In this document: positions 1 to 9,157 of the stretch, one piece after another
Layout: each line of letters begins with the position of its first letter
Numbering within the stretch: position 1 is the stretch's first letter
DNA from: CAVWDU01 sp963840725
Lineage (GTDB): Bacteria > Pseudomonadota > Gammaproteobacteria > Pseudomonadales > Halieaceae
Direction of reading: 5' to 3'
NCBI GenBank assembly: GCA_963840725.1
Contig: CAWIZY010000009.1
Span: 1 to 64,000 of the forward strand
DNA length: 64,000 nucleotides
The notes under the pieces: model-generated
What the model was told of the DNA's origin: nothing
Seen by the model: the letters and a program-made list of their open reading frames with translations, nothing else
Database searches by the model: none
Translations under genes and position numbers: made by a program

Positions 1-655
1 TGGCGCCCAGCATCCGCAAAGCCGCGCAGGCTCCGCCATAGCCATTATCAATATTGGTCACTGTGAGTCCGGAAGCACAGCTGGCCAGCATCGCCTTCAA
101 GGCGGTTTGTCCGCCCTCGGCGGCACCATAACCCACCGACGTCGGCACACCGATGATGGGCGCATCGATCAACCCGGCCAGCACAGTTGGCAGTGCGGCA
201 TCCATGCCGGCGACGGCAATTACCACCTTTGCACGCCGAATATCATCCAGGCGATCCATCAGTCGCCACAAGCCGGCTACACCCACATCGACAATATGCA
301 GCGGTGTTTCACCGTTGTATTCCAGGGTACGTGACGCTTCCCGCGCCACCGCGGCATCAGAGGTGCCGGCGGCGACCACGGCCACCCGGTCCAGGCTCAG
401 CTGTGGATGACGATCGGGAAAGAATGCCGTTGCTGAAAGAGGGTCGAAATCGAGGCGATGCCGATAAGCTTCCGGCAACTGATCAAACTGCGACTTGTCC
501 AGGCGAGTCAGCAGTATTCGATCGCTCCGCGCCTCCACCTGCATGAGTATTTCCAGAATATGCTCTACTGACTTACCGGCGCAGTAGACCGCTTCATCAA
601 GCCCCATCCGTTGCCGGCGATTAAGATCCAGTAGAATTTCGCTCTCGATGTTCAT
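1..655 (-). CDS. larB: LarB, pyridinium-3,5-biscarboxylic acid mononucleotide synthase (3'-truncated by window edge)
   Basis: LarB carboxylates and hydrolyses nicotinic acid adenine dinucleotide, the first step in making the nickel-pincer nucleotide (NPN) cofactor. The translation from the ATG at 655 has the PurE/AIRC-like core of the family: VAVVAAGTSDAAVA, then VAGMDAALPTVLAGL, then APIIGVPTSVGYG and TNIDNGYGGACAALRML close to the window edge. The preceding alpha-helical N-terminal part (DLNRRQRMGLDEAVYCAGKS) is also typical of LarB. The ATG overlaps the larE stop as ATGA, so translation is probably coupled. It is the last gene seen of the larA-C-E-B operon. The final few dozen codons lie outside the window. 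Confidence 0.93.
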   Translation of the reverse strand, partial: MNIESEILLDLNRRQRMGLDEAVYCAGKSVEHILEILMQVEARSDRILLTRLDKSQFDQLPEAYRHRLDFDPLSATAFFPDRHPQLSLDRVAVVAAGTSDAAVAREASRTLEYNGETPLHIVDVGVAGLWRLMDRLDDIRRAKVVIAVAGMDAALPTVLAGLIDAPIIGVPTSVGYGAAEGGQTALKAMLASCASGLTVTNIDNGYGGACAALRMLGA

Positions 656-1485
656 GGTCGCGCCACCGCGCAACTCTCCGGCTCATGCACAAAGGCACTG
701 CCGTTGCGATAGGGCTCGAATCTCAAGTCATAATGACTACCCATGCCATCCATATAGCGCCGTGCAGCCGCGCGAATCTCTGCTTCCTGCCGGGCAGATA
801 TTGCTTGGAGGCCGGCAGTATCCAGCTCGATCACCATGCCGTTGTCTCGAACCCTGCAACGTACAGTCGAAGCACCGGTTGTTTGCTTGACGAACGTTTC
901 GATGGCATGAACCAACTCCAACATGTCAGGCTCGATGACGATCGCGGTTTCAATGCGGCTGGACAGACAGGGTGATGCAGGCAGCTCCGCAACGTCACCA
1001 AGGCCGAGGCTTCGCGCTATACCACGAAGTGACTGCTTGCCAATGCCAGCCTCGACATAAGGGTGCCTGACCGCTCTCAGTTTTGCCGCCTCCAATCCGG
1101 GCCGGTACTCGCCGAGATCGTCAAGATTGGTACCGGAAACAATCTGGGCGTTGGTATGCCTGCCAATTGCGTCGTAGAGATGGCTCTTGCAATAGAAACA
1201 ACGGTTAACCGGATTCGCGCGATACAATGGGTCGCTGAACTCTGCCGCATCGACTATTTTCAAATCCCAGCCCTCACGTCCTCCCAGGGTTTTTACCCGG
1301 TCAGTGGCTTCAGGGGGAACTGCCGGCGAGACTGCGTGAAACATTTGCACCGGGGCCGCCCTGCGGCGATGGGCCAGGGTCGCCAGGGTCAGGCTGTCAA
1401 CCCCGCCGCTTACCGCCACGGCAATAGTCTCGAAGGTGTCCAACACACGCTCCAGCGCTGCAATAGCTGAGATCGTATCGCTCAC
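652..1485 (-). CDS. larE: LarE, ATP-dependent sulfur transferase of NPN cofactor synthesis
   Basis: LarE adenylates the biscarboxylate nucleotide and transfers sulfur to it, giving the pincer thiocarboxylates. The 277-aa product has the PP-loop SGGVDS at residues 26-31 and three cysteines that could matter: Cys96 and Cys99 in RCFYCK, and Cys173 in SPCLSSR. Some LarE enzymes give up the sulfur of a single Cys at the Cys173 position; others hold an iron-sulfur cluster on three cysteines. This protein has the three-Cys pattern, so the cluster type is inferred. The start is GTG, overlapping the larC stop as TAGTG. The 3' end overlaps larB by four bases. Confidence 0.95.
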   Translation of the reverse strand: MSDTISAIAALERVLDTFETIAVAVSGGVDSLTLATLAHRRRAAPVQMFHAVSPAVPPEATDRVKTLGGREGWDLKIVDAAEFSDPLYRANPVNRCFYCKSHLYDAIGRHTNAQIVSGTNLDDLGEYRPGLEAAKLRAVRHPYVEAGIGKQSLRGIARSLGLGDVAELPASPCLSSRIETAIVIEPDMLELVHAIETFVKQTTGASTVRCRVRDNGMVIELDTAGLQAISARQEAEIRAAARRYMDGMGSHYDLRFEPYRNGSAFVHEPESCAVARP

Positions 1486-2687
1486 TAGTTTTTCTCCTTG
1501 TTGAACACCTCATCCGCATCGCGTCGAAGCCGGTTGCGGGCATCTTGTCCGCCGTCGATTCCAGCAATGTCATCGGCCTCTGCCTTGGTGGTAATTCCCC
1601 CGCTGCGACTTACCGCTTTCAAGCCGATGCTTCTGCCATCCACATCCACTGTCAGTTCCTGCCGTTGCAGGATGACACGATCGAGTACCTGGTAGCGCAC
1701 ACCGATGGTGGTGGTCTCCTCCAGGCAGGCGTCGCACACCGCCCCGATCTGGCGTGGGTCCACCAGTACCCGTACGTGAGTAGTCATGCGGCCCTTCTTG
1801 CCGAAGGCGGGTAACTGCAACACGTCTCTTACCGCGGCGTGAGCGCGCAGTTTATCCAGGCCGATAGCGAGGTCTTCAGGGGTCTGGTCATCCACTTCAA
1901 ACAAAATCTCGGCGATACGATCCTGCTCTTGCCCTGCGGGCTTTGCTTCCTCGTAGGCGAGCAGTCGCAGCACATTGCTCAGACCGGGGAGTGAGCGGCT
2001 ACCAAAACCCGTCCCGCCACAGAGCAGGGTCCGGCTGTCGCAGCCCGGGCCCCGATTGGCTTTAATATGCCGTAAAATCACTGCTCCGGTTGGAGTTACC
2101 CGCTCACCGCTCACCCCATCATCGAAACATTCAAAACCCTCAAGCAGCAGTGCGGTGGCAGGCGCAGGCACAGGTAGCGGCCCATGAGCAGTCATGACCC
2201 GGCCACCTCCCAGCGGTAGTGGTCCCACTGACCAGTTGGCGTCCAGCTCGGTAACCAGAAAGGCAGCGCCTACGATATCGGCGATGGAATCCCACTCGCC
2301 CAGTTCATGAAAAGCGACCTCGTCGATACTCATACCGTGAACTTGCGACTCGGCCTCAGCAAGCAAAGTGAACATGGCTATGGCCGCGGCCTGCACCGAC
2401 TCCGGTAGCCTGGATTCCTGCAGGGCGTTGCGTATATCACTGAAAGTGCGGTGGTGGTGGGCGGCGCCCGCCACGTGCCCCGCTTCGGATATGGCGAATT
2501 TCAGCCCGGTCAGGGCATGGTCCCGATGCGCTTCAATCTCAATGCCGATATCGGACGGCAGGCCAGCCGCGCGTATCGCTTCCACCATGCCTTCCCGCAG
2601 CTCAGGAAATGCATTGAGTACGGCAGCAATAAACATATCACCGGCTACACCACCTACCGGGTCAAGGCGGATATGTTTCACACGCAT
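1485..2687 (-). CDS. larC: LarC, nickel insertion protein of NPN cofactor synthesis
   Basis: LarC is a CTP-dependent cyclometallase that inserts nickel into the pincer nucleotide. The 400-aa product begins with the family motif DPVGGVAGDMFIAA (residues 9-22), followed by a histidine-rich stretch (AGHVAGAAHHHR) that may bind metal. The C-terminal half has the DUF111 features GGTGFGSR and TTIGVRYQVLDR. In Lactobacillus plantarum larC is split and needs a programmed frameshift; here it is one uninterrupted frame. It lies 13 bp after larA and overlaps larE by one base, so it is in the larA-C-E-B transcript. Confidence 0.94.
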   Translation of the reverse strand: MRVKHIRLDPVGGVAGDMFIAAVLNAFPELREGMVEAIRAAGLPSDIGIEIEAHRDHALTGLKFAISEAGHVAGAAHHHRTFSDIRNALQESRLPESVQAAAIAMFTLLAEAESQVHGMSIDEVAFHELGEWDSIADIVGAAFLVTELDANWSVGPLPLGGGRVMTAHGPLPVPAPATALLLEGFECFDDGVSGERVTPTGAVILRHIKANRGPGCDSRTLLCGGTGFGSRSLPGLSNVLRLLAYEEAKPAGQEQDRIAEILFEVDDQTPEDLAIGLDKLRAHAAVRDVLQLPAFGKKGRMTTHVRVLVDPRQIGAVCDACLEETTTIGVRYQVLDRVILQRQELTVDVDGRSIGLKAVSRSGGITTKAEADDIAGIDGGQDARNRLRRDADEVFNKEKN

Positions 2688-2700
2688 TGCCTGGCAGTGA

Positions 2701-4023
2701 TCACTCGTCCCCTTTTACGCCGTGGCTGGGCATCAGGGCAAGATTACCCTCCGGATCAAAATCCAGCGGCGCCAGTTCACCTGTCACTTCAAACATGGAA
2801 GGGTTCGCCTCGATATACGGCAACAGGTTCTCGGATACATCGATCTCTATAATTTCCAGCGTATTGGCGATATGGACAATCTTCGTGTCCTTTGGCAGGG
2901 TGCGCAGCACCGTTTTTACGGCCAGCTGCACCGCTTCCTTGTCGGTATTCATGATCATGGGGATGGCGGCCCCATCGAGCAGCGTTGCGGCGATCACGTT
3001 GGCGTAGGTCTTGCCCGGGTCGAAATCCCGGTACAGGCGCATGGTAATGACGTCGGCACCGGACAGGCCGGTAGCGTTGCCGTCGGTTTCCGGGGTGAGC
3101 CCAAGCACTGCTATCTTCTTGATATCGGGTTTCCGTTCCCACTCGGTACCACGGGCGTTGCGCCCGGTAATATTCGGGTCCATTCCCGCGCCGGTAATAT
3201 TCTTGCCCATGCGGTCCACGATCAGCACGTCGATCTCGTCGAATTGCAGCCTGGGCATCAGCTCTTTGGACAGTGCGAGTAGTTCCGGCTCGCGCTCAAG
3301 TACTTTCTCGCCCGGAACGATCTCCACCAGGGCTGTTTCCTCCGCGGCATTCTCCACCATGGCCACACCGAACAGGAAGTTATTGTGCTCCATGATAAAC
3401 TGGCCCGTCTTGGGCAGCAGCTCTTTAAAGGAGTCGAATCCGTGCCAATGCACTGCTGAAGCGCCGGCAATCTTACCCATGCCGATGACCAGCATCTTGA
3501 TGATGCCGGACTCAATGGGGCCCCTGAAGTTGGTATGCGCCTTCACCCGACACACCAGCACCACGGCGTCCGCCTCGGCGGCTTGTTTATCAAAATATAC
3601 CGGCATGCCGTTATCGAGTCGGCCCAACTCAACGACCTCCATACTCGATACTATGGGGCAACCCATGGTTTGCTCGTTGATGCCGAGGCTGTCCAGCACT
3701 TTGGCCTGCCCCTCCGCCGACGCGGCGCCATGACTGCCCATGGCAGGAAAAATAAAGGGTTCCGCTCCCAGGGCCTGCAACTGGGCTATAACAGCACCCG
3801 CGCACTCGGCCACATTCGCGATGCCACGGGAACCACAACCCACCGCAATACGCATTCCGGGCTTTATCCGGTCGCGGATATCCTGGTTGTCAAATTGGGC
3901 CCTGACAGCCCCGGCGATATCATCAATAGCAGGGGTTTTGAACTTCTGCCGCACTCGCACCATTCTGGGCAGCTCGACATCGAGTCCGCCTGCGATATTG
4001 ACCTCAATTCGATTACCGATCAT
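2701..4023 (-). CDS. larA: LarA-family nickel-pincer-dependent 2-hydroxyacid racemase/epimerase, substrate unknown
   Basis: A 440-aa DUF2088/LarA protein. Family members use the NPN cofactor to shuttle a hydride at the carbon bearing the 2-hydroxyl of lactate, malate, phenyllactate, hydroxyglutarate or sugar acids. Visible motifs are GSHGAAS (His98), RVKAHTNFRGPIESGIIKML (His163, Lys176) and VHWHG (His192/His194). The 16-residue Lys176-His192 spacing matches that between the cofactor-tethering Lys and a catalytic His in characterised LarA, but this assignment is inference. The HTNFRG version of the motif differs from classical lactate racemase, so lactate should not be assumed. It is the first gene of larA-C-E-B and follows the receptor, dehydratase and transporter genes on the same strand, which points to a sugar acid or hydroxy acid. 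Confidence 0.88.
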   Translation of the reverse strand: MIGNRIEVNIAGGLDVELPRMVRVRQKFKTPAIDDIAGAVRAQFDNQDIRDRIKPGMRIAVGCGSRGIANVAECAGAVIAQLQALGAEPFIFPAMGSHGAASAEGQAKVLDSLGINEQTMGCPIVSSMEVVELGRLDNGMPVYFDKQAAEADAVVLVCRVKAHTNFRGPIESGIIKMLVIGMGKIAGASAVHWHGFDSFKELLPKTGQFIMEHNNFLFGVAMVENAAEETALVEIVPGEKVLEREPELLALSKELMPRLQFDEIDVLIVDRMGKNITGAGMDPNITGRNARGTEWERKPDIKKIAVLGLTPETDGNATGLSGADVITMRLYRDFDPGKTYANVIAATLLDGAAIPMIMNTDKEAVQLAVKTVLRTLPKDTKIVHIANTLEIIEIDVSENLLPYIEANPSMFEVTGELAPLDFDPEGNLALMPSHGVKGDE

Positions 4024-4160
4024 TAGATGCTCCCGCTAGTATCTGTAACTGGAAATTTGCGCTCTGGCCGGTTGATGAATCAACTGCAAATCTGTGCTGT
4101 GCCGCCGTTGACTGATGACCGCCGGTATAACACATGGAGTGTAGTAGATATTGGTATAAC

Positions 4161-4190
4161 GAGGGTGGTTGAGGGTGGTTGAGGGTGGTT
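4161..4190. repeat. 10-bp tandem repeat, three perfect copies
   Basis: The unit GAGGGTGGTT is repeated three times without change in the leader region between the TonB receptor gene and larA, about 140 bp upstream of the larA start. It could be a slippage product; no protein-binding role is evident. Confidence 0.8.
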
Positions 4191-4218
4191 AATGCCAATA
4201 TCCGTTGTGCGGTTGTGT

Positions 4219-4246
4219 GCTAGCCGGGCGCATGCGCCCGGCTAGC
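4219..4246. terminator. Perfect 28-bp palindrome, likely terminator of the TonB receptor gene
   Basis: Two perfectly complementary 14-base arms meet without a loop, starting GCTAGCCGGGCGCA. The palindrome lies 20 bp beyond the stop of the TonB receptor gene. In RNA it would form a very stable GC hairpin with a tight loop. No U-run follows on the minus strand (a short A-run lies on the receptor side), so it may attenuate or protect the 3' end rather than act as a classic intrinsic terminator. It separates the receptor from larA. Confidence 0.6.
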
Positions 4247-4266
4247 AGTCCCTGTAAAAACGTAGT

Positions 4267-6744
4267 TTAAAACGAGTAGTCCAGTCTTACTCCATAAGTA
4301 CGTGGCATGCCCACATAGCTACTTATGATATCTGAATGTTTAATCGTATTTGTGGTGTAGTACTCATCAGCGAGATTACGTCCCCAGAGGTAAGCTGCCC
4401 ATTGCCCATCTGCAGACTCAATACCCACCGTTGCATTAAACAGGGTGTACCCGTCAATCTCGAATCGATCATCAAACTTGTAAGGGGATCCCACGCGGTC
4501 CGGGTTCCCCTCGGGCAGGTTAAAAGCAATTGTGTCATCACTGGTGTAATCTGCCAACGAGTCATCCGTATAAGATGCATCAACGGCGATGCTCGCTATG
4601 AGTCCATTAGAAATATTCCACTCATATTTGGCAGTAGCAGTCGCTTGAACTTTCGGCGAGAAGGGAAACTCTGAACCATCAAAGTTTACAAACTCACCGA
4701 GCTGGTTAGATCCCGCAAAATCCGAAATTTCAGTGTCAATATAACTGATGCCGCCCCCAAGTGTCAGTCCCTCTACAGGAACCCACTGCAGGTCCAGCTC
4801 TGCCCCTGTTACATCAGACTCTGGCGCGTTGCCTAAAGTAAAGAGCGTTTCAAAAACAGCATCGTAAATCTTGGTCAGCAGTTGCTTATCTTTATAATCA
4901 TAATAAAAGACCGCGCCATTAAGCTGCGCTGCACCATCAGCCAGGGTAGCCTTAAAGCCAATCTCATAGGCATCCAGCCGCTCCTGAACCACTGGATCAA
5001 GTTGATCGACGTTTAAGGCCCCCAGGGTAGGATAACTACCCGCTTTGAAGCCCCGGCTATAAGAGGCGTAAGCGGAGAAATCATCCGTAATTGAATAATC
5101 AGCGGCCAAACGCCAGGACCATGAATCTTGTTTCAGAACATCTTTAACCAGCGCGCTATTGCCATTTTCGTTTATCGTAGCGCAGCCTCCAACTTCGGTT
5201 CCGGCGTCAGGAAAAGCACCGGCTAATGCTATGTTGAAAAAATCAGCGAGGGCACCGTTGCCGCTATCAGCGGAACAACCTTCATAGTCCGCTTTATCAT
5301 CGGTGTAACGCAGGCCGGTAGTCAAAACCAGGTTTTCGCCAATGGCCCAGTCTGCGCTTGCAAACGCCGCCCATGTGGTTGTCTTTTGGTTTGTCTTGTT
5401 CGCAACCCTGTCAAAGCCTCCAAAAGGGGCGGGGGCGGCCCATGTTGCTGCGTCTATTTCAAGAATTTGCGTAGCCACGTTATCGACTTTAGTTTCGCCA
5501 TAATAAACACCGGCAATCCAGGACACTGTATCCAAATCGCCGGATAGGCGGAATTCCTGGCTGAAGCTCTTAATGTCGCTATCCTGGACGTACCCATCGG
5601 CAACCAATCTGCCCGTGTTCACGCCAGCAATATCACCCTGTTTCCATGCATCAGGTACCACTGAGGCTGGCACACCGGGATGACCGCTACGCTCGTAAAA
5701 GGAACCATCTTCCTTGAATTTGGCATAGCCTGTCAGCGATTTAAAGACCAGCTCATCATTGATGTCATGGGTCAGATGCAGCGATACGCTGGTATTTTCC
5801 ATATCGACTTCAGGATCCTTGCCCTCGGTCCAATCAGCATCTTCGGCATCGCCGCCCAACGGGCCTGAAGGCGCGTATTCCTGGAGAAGGCCGGTAGGTC
5901 CCCTGTTGGGATCAGAGACAACTTCTTGAAATTGAGGTGCAATGGAGTCAGAGTTATCTTCCCAATACCCCAGACTAAACAGGGCATCTGTATTTTCACC
6001 GAGTTGAGCGGCAAGACTTAAACGCAGGGAGAGCTTGTCCTGTTCACCCAATTCGTCATTACGCGTAACGCTCTCTTGCCAACCTTCGCCTGAATCGATC
6101 ACTTTGGCAGCTAATCGTGCCTGTAGGTTATCGGTGAGAGACCCGGTAACAAAGCCGTCTACGATCAGCGTTTCAAATCTGCCGTAGCTGGCTGAAACTG
6201 CGCCTTCGAACTCTTCACTGGGCTTGTTTGCAATATAATTAACCGCGCCACCGGTGGAGTTGCGACCATAAAGAGTGCCTTGAGGGCCCTTAAGCACCTC
6301 CACACGCTCTACATCCAACATCGCGCCACGCGTCATAATTGGCAATGCGATGCCAATTTCATCGATATAAACGCCCACAGTTGATGCGGCCTGAGCACTT
6401 GCCTCATTAAAGCCAACACCGCGCATTGTATAAACGGGTGCGCCAAGAACTGAATCACTGTAGGCAAAGCCAGGAACGATAGCGGCGAGGTCTGCTGTAT
6501 CCTCAATGCCCCTTGCGGTCAAAGAATCGCCTGAAAATGCGGTAATCGACATCGGAATATCATTAACGCTTTGCTCACGCTTTTGGGCGGTCACTACCAC
6601 TTCCTCCAGCATCAGTGACCCGGAGCGATCGGGTGTGTCCTGAGACATTGCAGGGAGTGCGGTACCTGTAATGAGCGCCGCGCTGACGGCGGCGGTCAAA
6701 GGTTTTACCCCGTTAAAATATTGCTTTTTGCTTTGGTTATTCAT
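4267..6744 (-). CDS. TonB-dependent outer-membrane receptor
   Basis: An 825-aa TonB-dependent receptor that would import a scarce or bulky substrate across the outer membrane. Residues 1-35 are a signal peptide ending LPAMSQ. A TonB box-like EEVVVTAQKR is at 47-56, followed by the plug (MRGVGFNEAS; LKGPQGTLYGRNSTGGAVN) and the beta-barrel, ending in the aromatic YGVRLDYSF. The plug start (VPQS/VNDIP style) is that of the receptor class common in sphingomonads and marine gammaproteobacteria. An AGGAG ribosome site precedes the ATG. It lies between the dehydratase and larA on one strand, so its ligand is probably the substrate of that pathway or its oligomer. The ligand cannot be read from sequence. 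Confidence 0.95.
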   Translation of the reverse strand: MNNQSKKQYFNGVKPLTAAVSAALITGTALPAMSQDTPDRSGSLMLEEVVVTAQKREQSVNDIPMSITAFSGDSLTARGIEDTADLAAIVPGFAYSDSVLGAPVYTMRGVGFNEASAQAASTVGVYIDEIGIALPIMTRGAMLDVERVEVLKGPQGTLYGRNSTGGAVNYIANKPSEEFEGAVSASYGRFETLIVDGFVTGSLTDNLQARLAAKVIDSGEGWQESVTRNDELGEQDKLSLRLSLAAQLGENTDALFSLGYWEDNSDSIAPQFQEVVSDPNRGPTGLLQEYAPSGPLGGDAEDADWTEGKDPEVDMENTSVSLHLTHDINDELVFKSLTGYAKFKEDGSFYERSGHPGVPASVVPDAWKQGDIAGVNTGRLVADGYVQDSDIKSFSQEFRLSGDLDTVSWIAGVYYGETKVDNVATQILEIDAATWAAPAPFGGFDRVANKTNQKTTTWAAFASADWAIGENLVLTTGLRYTDDKADYEGCSADSGNGALADFFNIALAGAFPDAGTEVGGCATINENGNSALVKDVLKQDSWSWRLAADYSITDDFSAYASYSRGFKAGSYPTLGALNVDQLDPVVQERLDAYEIGFKATLADGAAQLNGAVFYYDYKDKQLLTKIYDAVFETLFTLGNAPESDVTGAELDLQWVPVEGLTLGGGISYIDTEISDFAGSNQLGEFVNFDGSEFPFSPKVQATATAKYEWNISNGLIASIAVDASYTDDSLADYTSDDTIAFNLPEGNPDRVGSPYKFDDRFEIDGYTLFNATVGIESADGQWAAYLWGRNLADEYYTTNTIKHSDIISSYVGMPRTYGVRLDYSF

Positions 6745-6832
6745 GATATATCTCCTGATGTAAATTATTTTAAGTTAACAATCTTGCGGGTTGATTGGGC
6801 GGGGCGGCACAGTTCCCCGAGAAAGCAGATTC

Positions 6833-8041
6833 TTACTCCCAGCTGAGTGCCCGCTCGGATTCTATTTTGCTCTCGTCCACATCGATGCCTATCCCGGGTA
6901 CTTCTGGGGGGGTGAAATAGCCGTCGACCGGTATAAGTGGGTTCGCCAGAAAATGCTGCGTCATTTGCCTGAAGGCGATCAGGTCTTCCATCATGGGTGC
7001 GAGCGTTGCGTTCTGGGCGAAAGACACATGTGCATTGATGTGGCTTGAACAACCGTGCGGAATCACTGGTACGTCGTAGGTGGAAGCCAGCGTGTAGATT
7101 TTCATCAATTCGCTAATGCCACCAGCCCACACAGTATCCATCTGGTAGATATCGCAGCAGTCATTATCCATCATCGCTTTGGCCCCCCAGCGCGTGAATT
7201 CGTGCTCGCCACCAGAAATCTTTACAGGACACTCTCTGCGCAGGCGGGCGTAGCTTTTGGGTAGATCCGTCAGCACGGGTTCCTCGAACCAATGGGGTTC
7301 ATACTCCTCCATCAGTCGGGCCATTTTGAGGGTGTAAGGGACGTCCCAGCCACTCCAGGCGTCCAGCATGATCTTCATGTCGGGGCCACCGGCCTCGCGA
7401 ATGGTTTTTATCAGCTCGACGTTCTTGCGTTCACCTTCCGGGCCGTCTGTAGGTCCTTCGCTGACGAACCACTTGGTGGCGGTATATCCATCGGCGCGAA
7501 ACTGTTTGACCTTTTCGTAAACCTTTTCAAGGTCGAGAGAGAAGCCAACGGTGCTGGCATAGGCGGGAATCTTCTGTTGTACCGGGCCACCCAAAAGTCT
7601 GCAAACAGGCAGGCCAAGGGCTTTGCCTTTGATGTCCCACAGCGCGATATCGACATAGCTGATGGCGTGCATGTGATAGCCCTTGCGCCCATGCGGTGAG
7701 GAACGGTACATCTGGTCCCAGACAAGCTCGGTGGCGAAAGGATCCTTACCTAAAAGCAGCGGCTTGAGCTGAGCTTCGATATAGACACAGGGTATGGTCC
7801 AGTTTATGGGCCCCGCGATGCCTGTGATGCCTTCGTCTGTGTCGATTTCTACAAAGACACCTTTGACCTCATGGGTGTCGCCGTCGCCAATGAATTTCCA
7901 GGCCCTATACAGGTCCCTGCCGGTTCGAGCTTTGGCCTCGGGATAGATATCCATTGGACTGCGCTGGCGCTCTTGCCATAAATCGTCTGTGTATTGCGCG
8001 GTACCCGTCAGTTCGCGGATACGAACATCTACAATTTTCAT
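6833..8041 (-). CDS. Sugar-acid dehydratase, enolase superfamily (rhamnonate dehydratase-like subgroup)
   Basis: A 402-aa mandelate racemase/muconate lactonizing enzyme family member. Such enzymes abstract the proton alpha to a carboxylate with Mg2+ and here would dehydrate an aldonic acid to a 2-keto-3-deoxy acid. The metal ligands appear in order: Asp227 (IMLDAWSGWD), Glu253 (HWFEEP) and Glu279 (ISGGEHEF). His329 in VIPHGCSSH is the probable general base. Spacing and surrounding motifs resemble L-rhamnonate dehydratase closely, but the N-terminal specificity loop (MDIYPEAKARTGRDLYRAWKF) would need comparison. Exact substrate is therefore open. It is encoded between a BASS transporter and a TonB receptor and upstream of the LarA epimerase, so a sugar-acid route is likely. 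Confidence 0.87.
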   Translation of the reverse strand: MKIVDVRIRELTGTAQYTDDLWQERQRSPMDIYPEAKARTGRDLYRAWKFIGDGDTHEVKGVFVEIDTDEGITGIAGPINWTIPCVYIEAQLKPLLLGKDPFATELVWDQMYRSSPHGRKGYHMHAISYVDIALWDIKGKALGLPVCRLLGGPVQQKIPAYASTVGFSLDLEKVYEKVKQFRADGYTATKWFVSEGPTDGPEGERKNVELIKTIREAGGPDMKIMLDAWSGWDVPYTLKMARLMEEYEPHWFEEPVLTDLPKSYARLRRECPVKISGGEHEFTRWGAKAMMDNDCCDIYQMDTVWAGGISELMKIYTLASTYDVPVIPHGCSSHINAHVSFAQNATLAPMMEDLIAFRQMTQHFLANPLIPVDGYFTPPEVPGIGIDVDESKIESERALSWE

Positions 8042-8204
8042 GCTTTTATCTCTTTTGTAGGGGTAAGGGTACGATATGCCAGGCCTAATATTCAGTCCAA
8101 TTCCAATTACTTTTCAATATGAAAGATTTTGCGAATGATGTCGGTGTCCCTGTGGAGTACGCGGAGGCTCTGGATTACGCTATGAGATCCCCGGAATCTG
8201 AGGG

Positions 8205-9095
8205 TTATACTCTGGGGGATCGTCGATATATAAAGATAAGAACCGCAGATATAAGCAGCTGGAGGGCACCGTACAATATAAGGGTGAATAGCACCGTGTT
8301 TCCAAGCTGTGCAGTTTCCACGACAGCTGCAGGGAAGATAGAGGCTTTGATCAGAACACCCAGATTTATGTTCCGTACAATAACTTCGAACTCGATTGCG
8401 GTGGAATCCGGCCGGGATAAACGCGCCAGCCTGGGAGTCAGATAACCAACAGCAGACAGGAATACAGTAAACAGCGCTACCAGCAGCATATTGTTATAGC
8501 CAAATGTGGCCATATTCAATCGACCAGCCATGGCGGAGCCAACCACAATTGCAATGATGCCCAGCAAAGACCCGCGAATACTCCATTTGGACAGGCTGGG
8601 GGCGCTGCGTGGGTATAAATGTAAAAATATCATGCCGATTCCAAGCGGCAGCAGCAAAGTAAGCGCGATTTCTTTCATTATCTGCCCTTTGGGCATGGTG
8701 AAATCGGCCGGCAGATATTGGCTTATCATTAACGAGAGAATCAAGGGTGTGGTTACCAGACACGCTATGGTGGTGACACCGGTAATACTGATCGACAGGG
8801 CGGCATTACCGCGGGCAACAAAGGTAAAAATATTGGAAGTGGTGCCACCCGGGATGGCGGCTATCAAGGCGATACCTACGGCCAGCCCGTCGTGCACGCC
8901 CAGTAAGCGCAAAAAGATAAAGGCAGCCAGGGGCACGGCCACCAGCTGTATCGCTGTGCCCACCGACATGGCGAGGGGTTCAAGCACCACGTCGCGAAAA
9001 TCTTTTGCGGTCAGGGTGGCCCCCATGCCCAGCATTGCCAGAATAAGCTGGCTGGCTGCAAACCAGTATTCGTGCCTTACATAAAAATCAGCCAT
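8205..9095 (-). CDS. Bile acid:sodium symporter (BASS) family transporter
   Basis: A 296-aa inner-membrane protein with about nine to ten hydrophobic helices and the family motif AIPGGTTSNIFTFVARGNAALS. BASS proteins couple sodium to uptake of organic anions such as bile acids, pyruvate, pantothenate or 2-keto acids. It is the first gene of the minus-strand series leading to the dehydratase, TonB receptor and larA operon, so it probably carries the acid substrate or product across the inner membrane. A palindromic operator candidate lies 63 bp upstream, shared with the divergent amidohydrolase relic. Substrate is not determinable from sequence. Confidence 0.88.
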   Translation of the reverse strand: MADFYVRHEYWFAASQLILAMLGMGATLTAKDFRDVVLEPLAMSVGTAIQLVAVPLAAFIFLRLLGVHDGLAVGIALIAAIPGGTTSNIFTFVARGNAALSISITGVTTIACLVTTPLILSLMISQYLPADFTMPKGQIMKEIALTLLLPLGIGMIFLHLYPRSAPSLSKWSIRGSLLGIIAIVVGSAMAGRLNMATFGYNNMLLVALFTVFLSAVGYLTPRLARLSRPDSTAIEFEVIVRNINLGVLIKASIFPAAVVETAQLGNTVLFTLILYGALQLLISAVLIFIYRRSPRV

Positions 9096-9157
9096 ATTAG
9101 GCTCCTACCTAGTTGACACAAAAATCGCCCCCTCCAGCGACGGCCGGTCAAAATATC

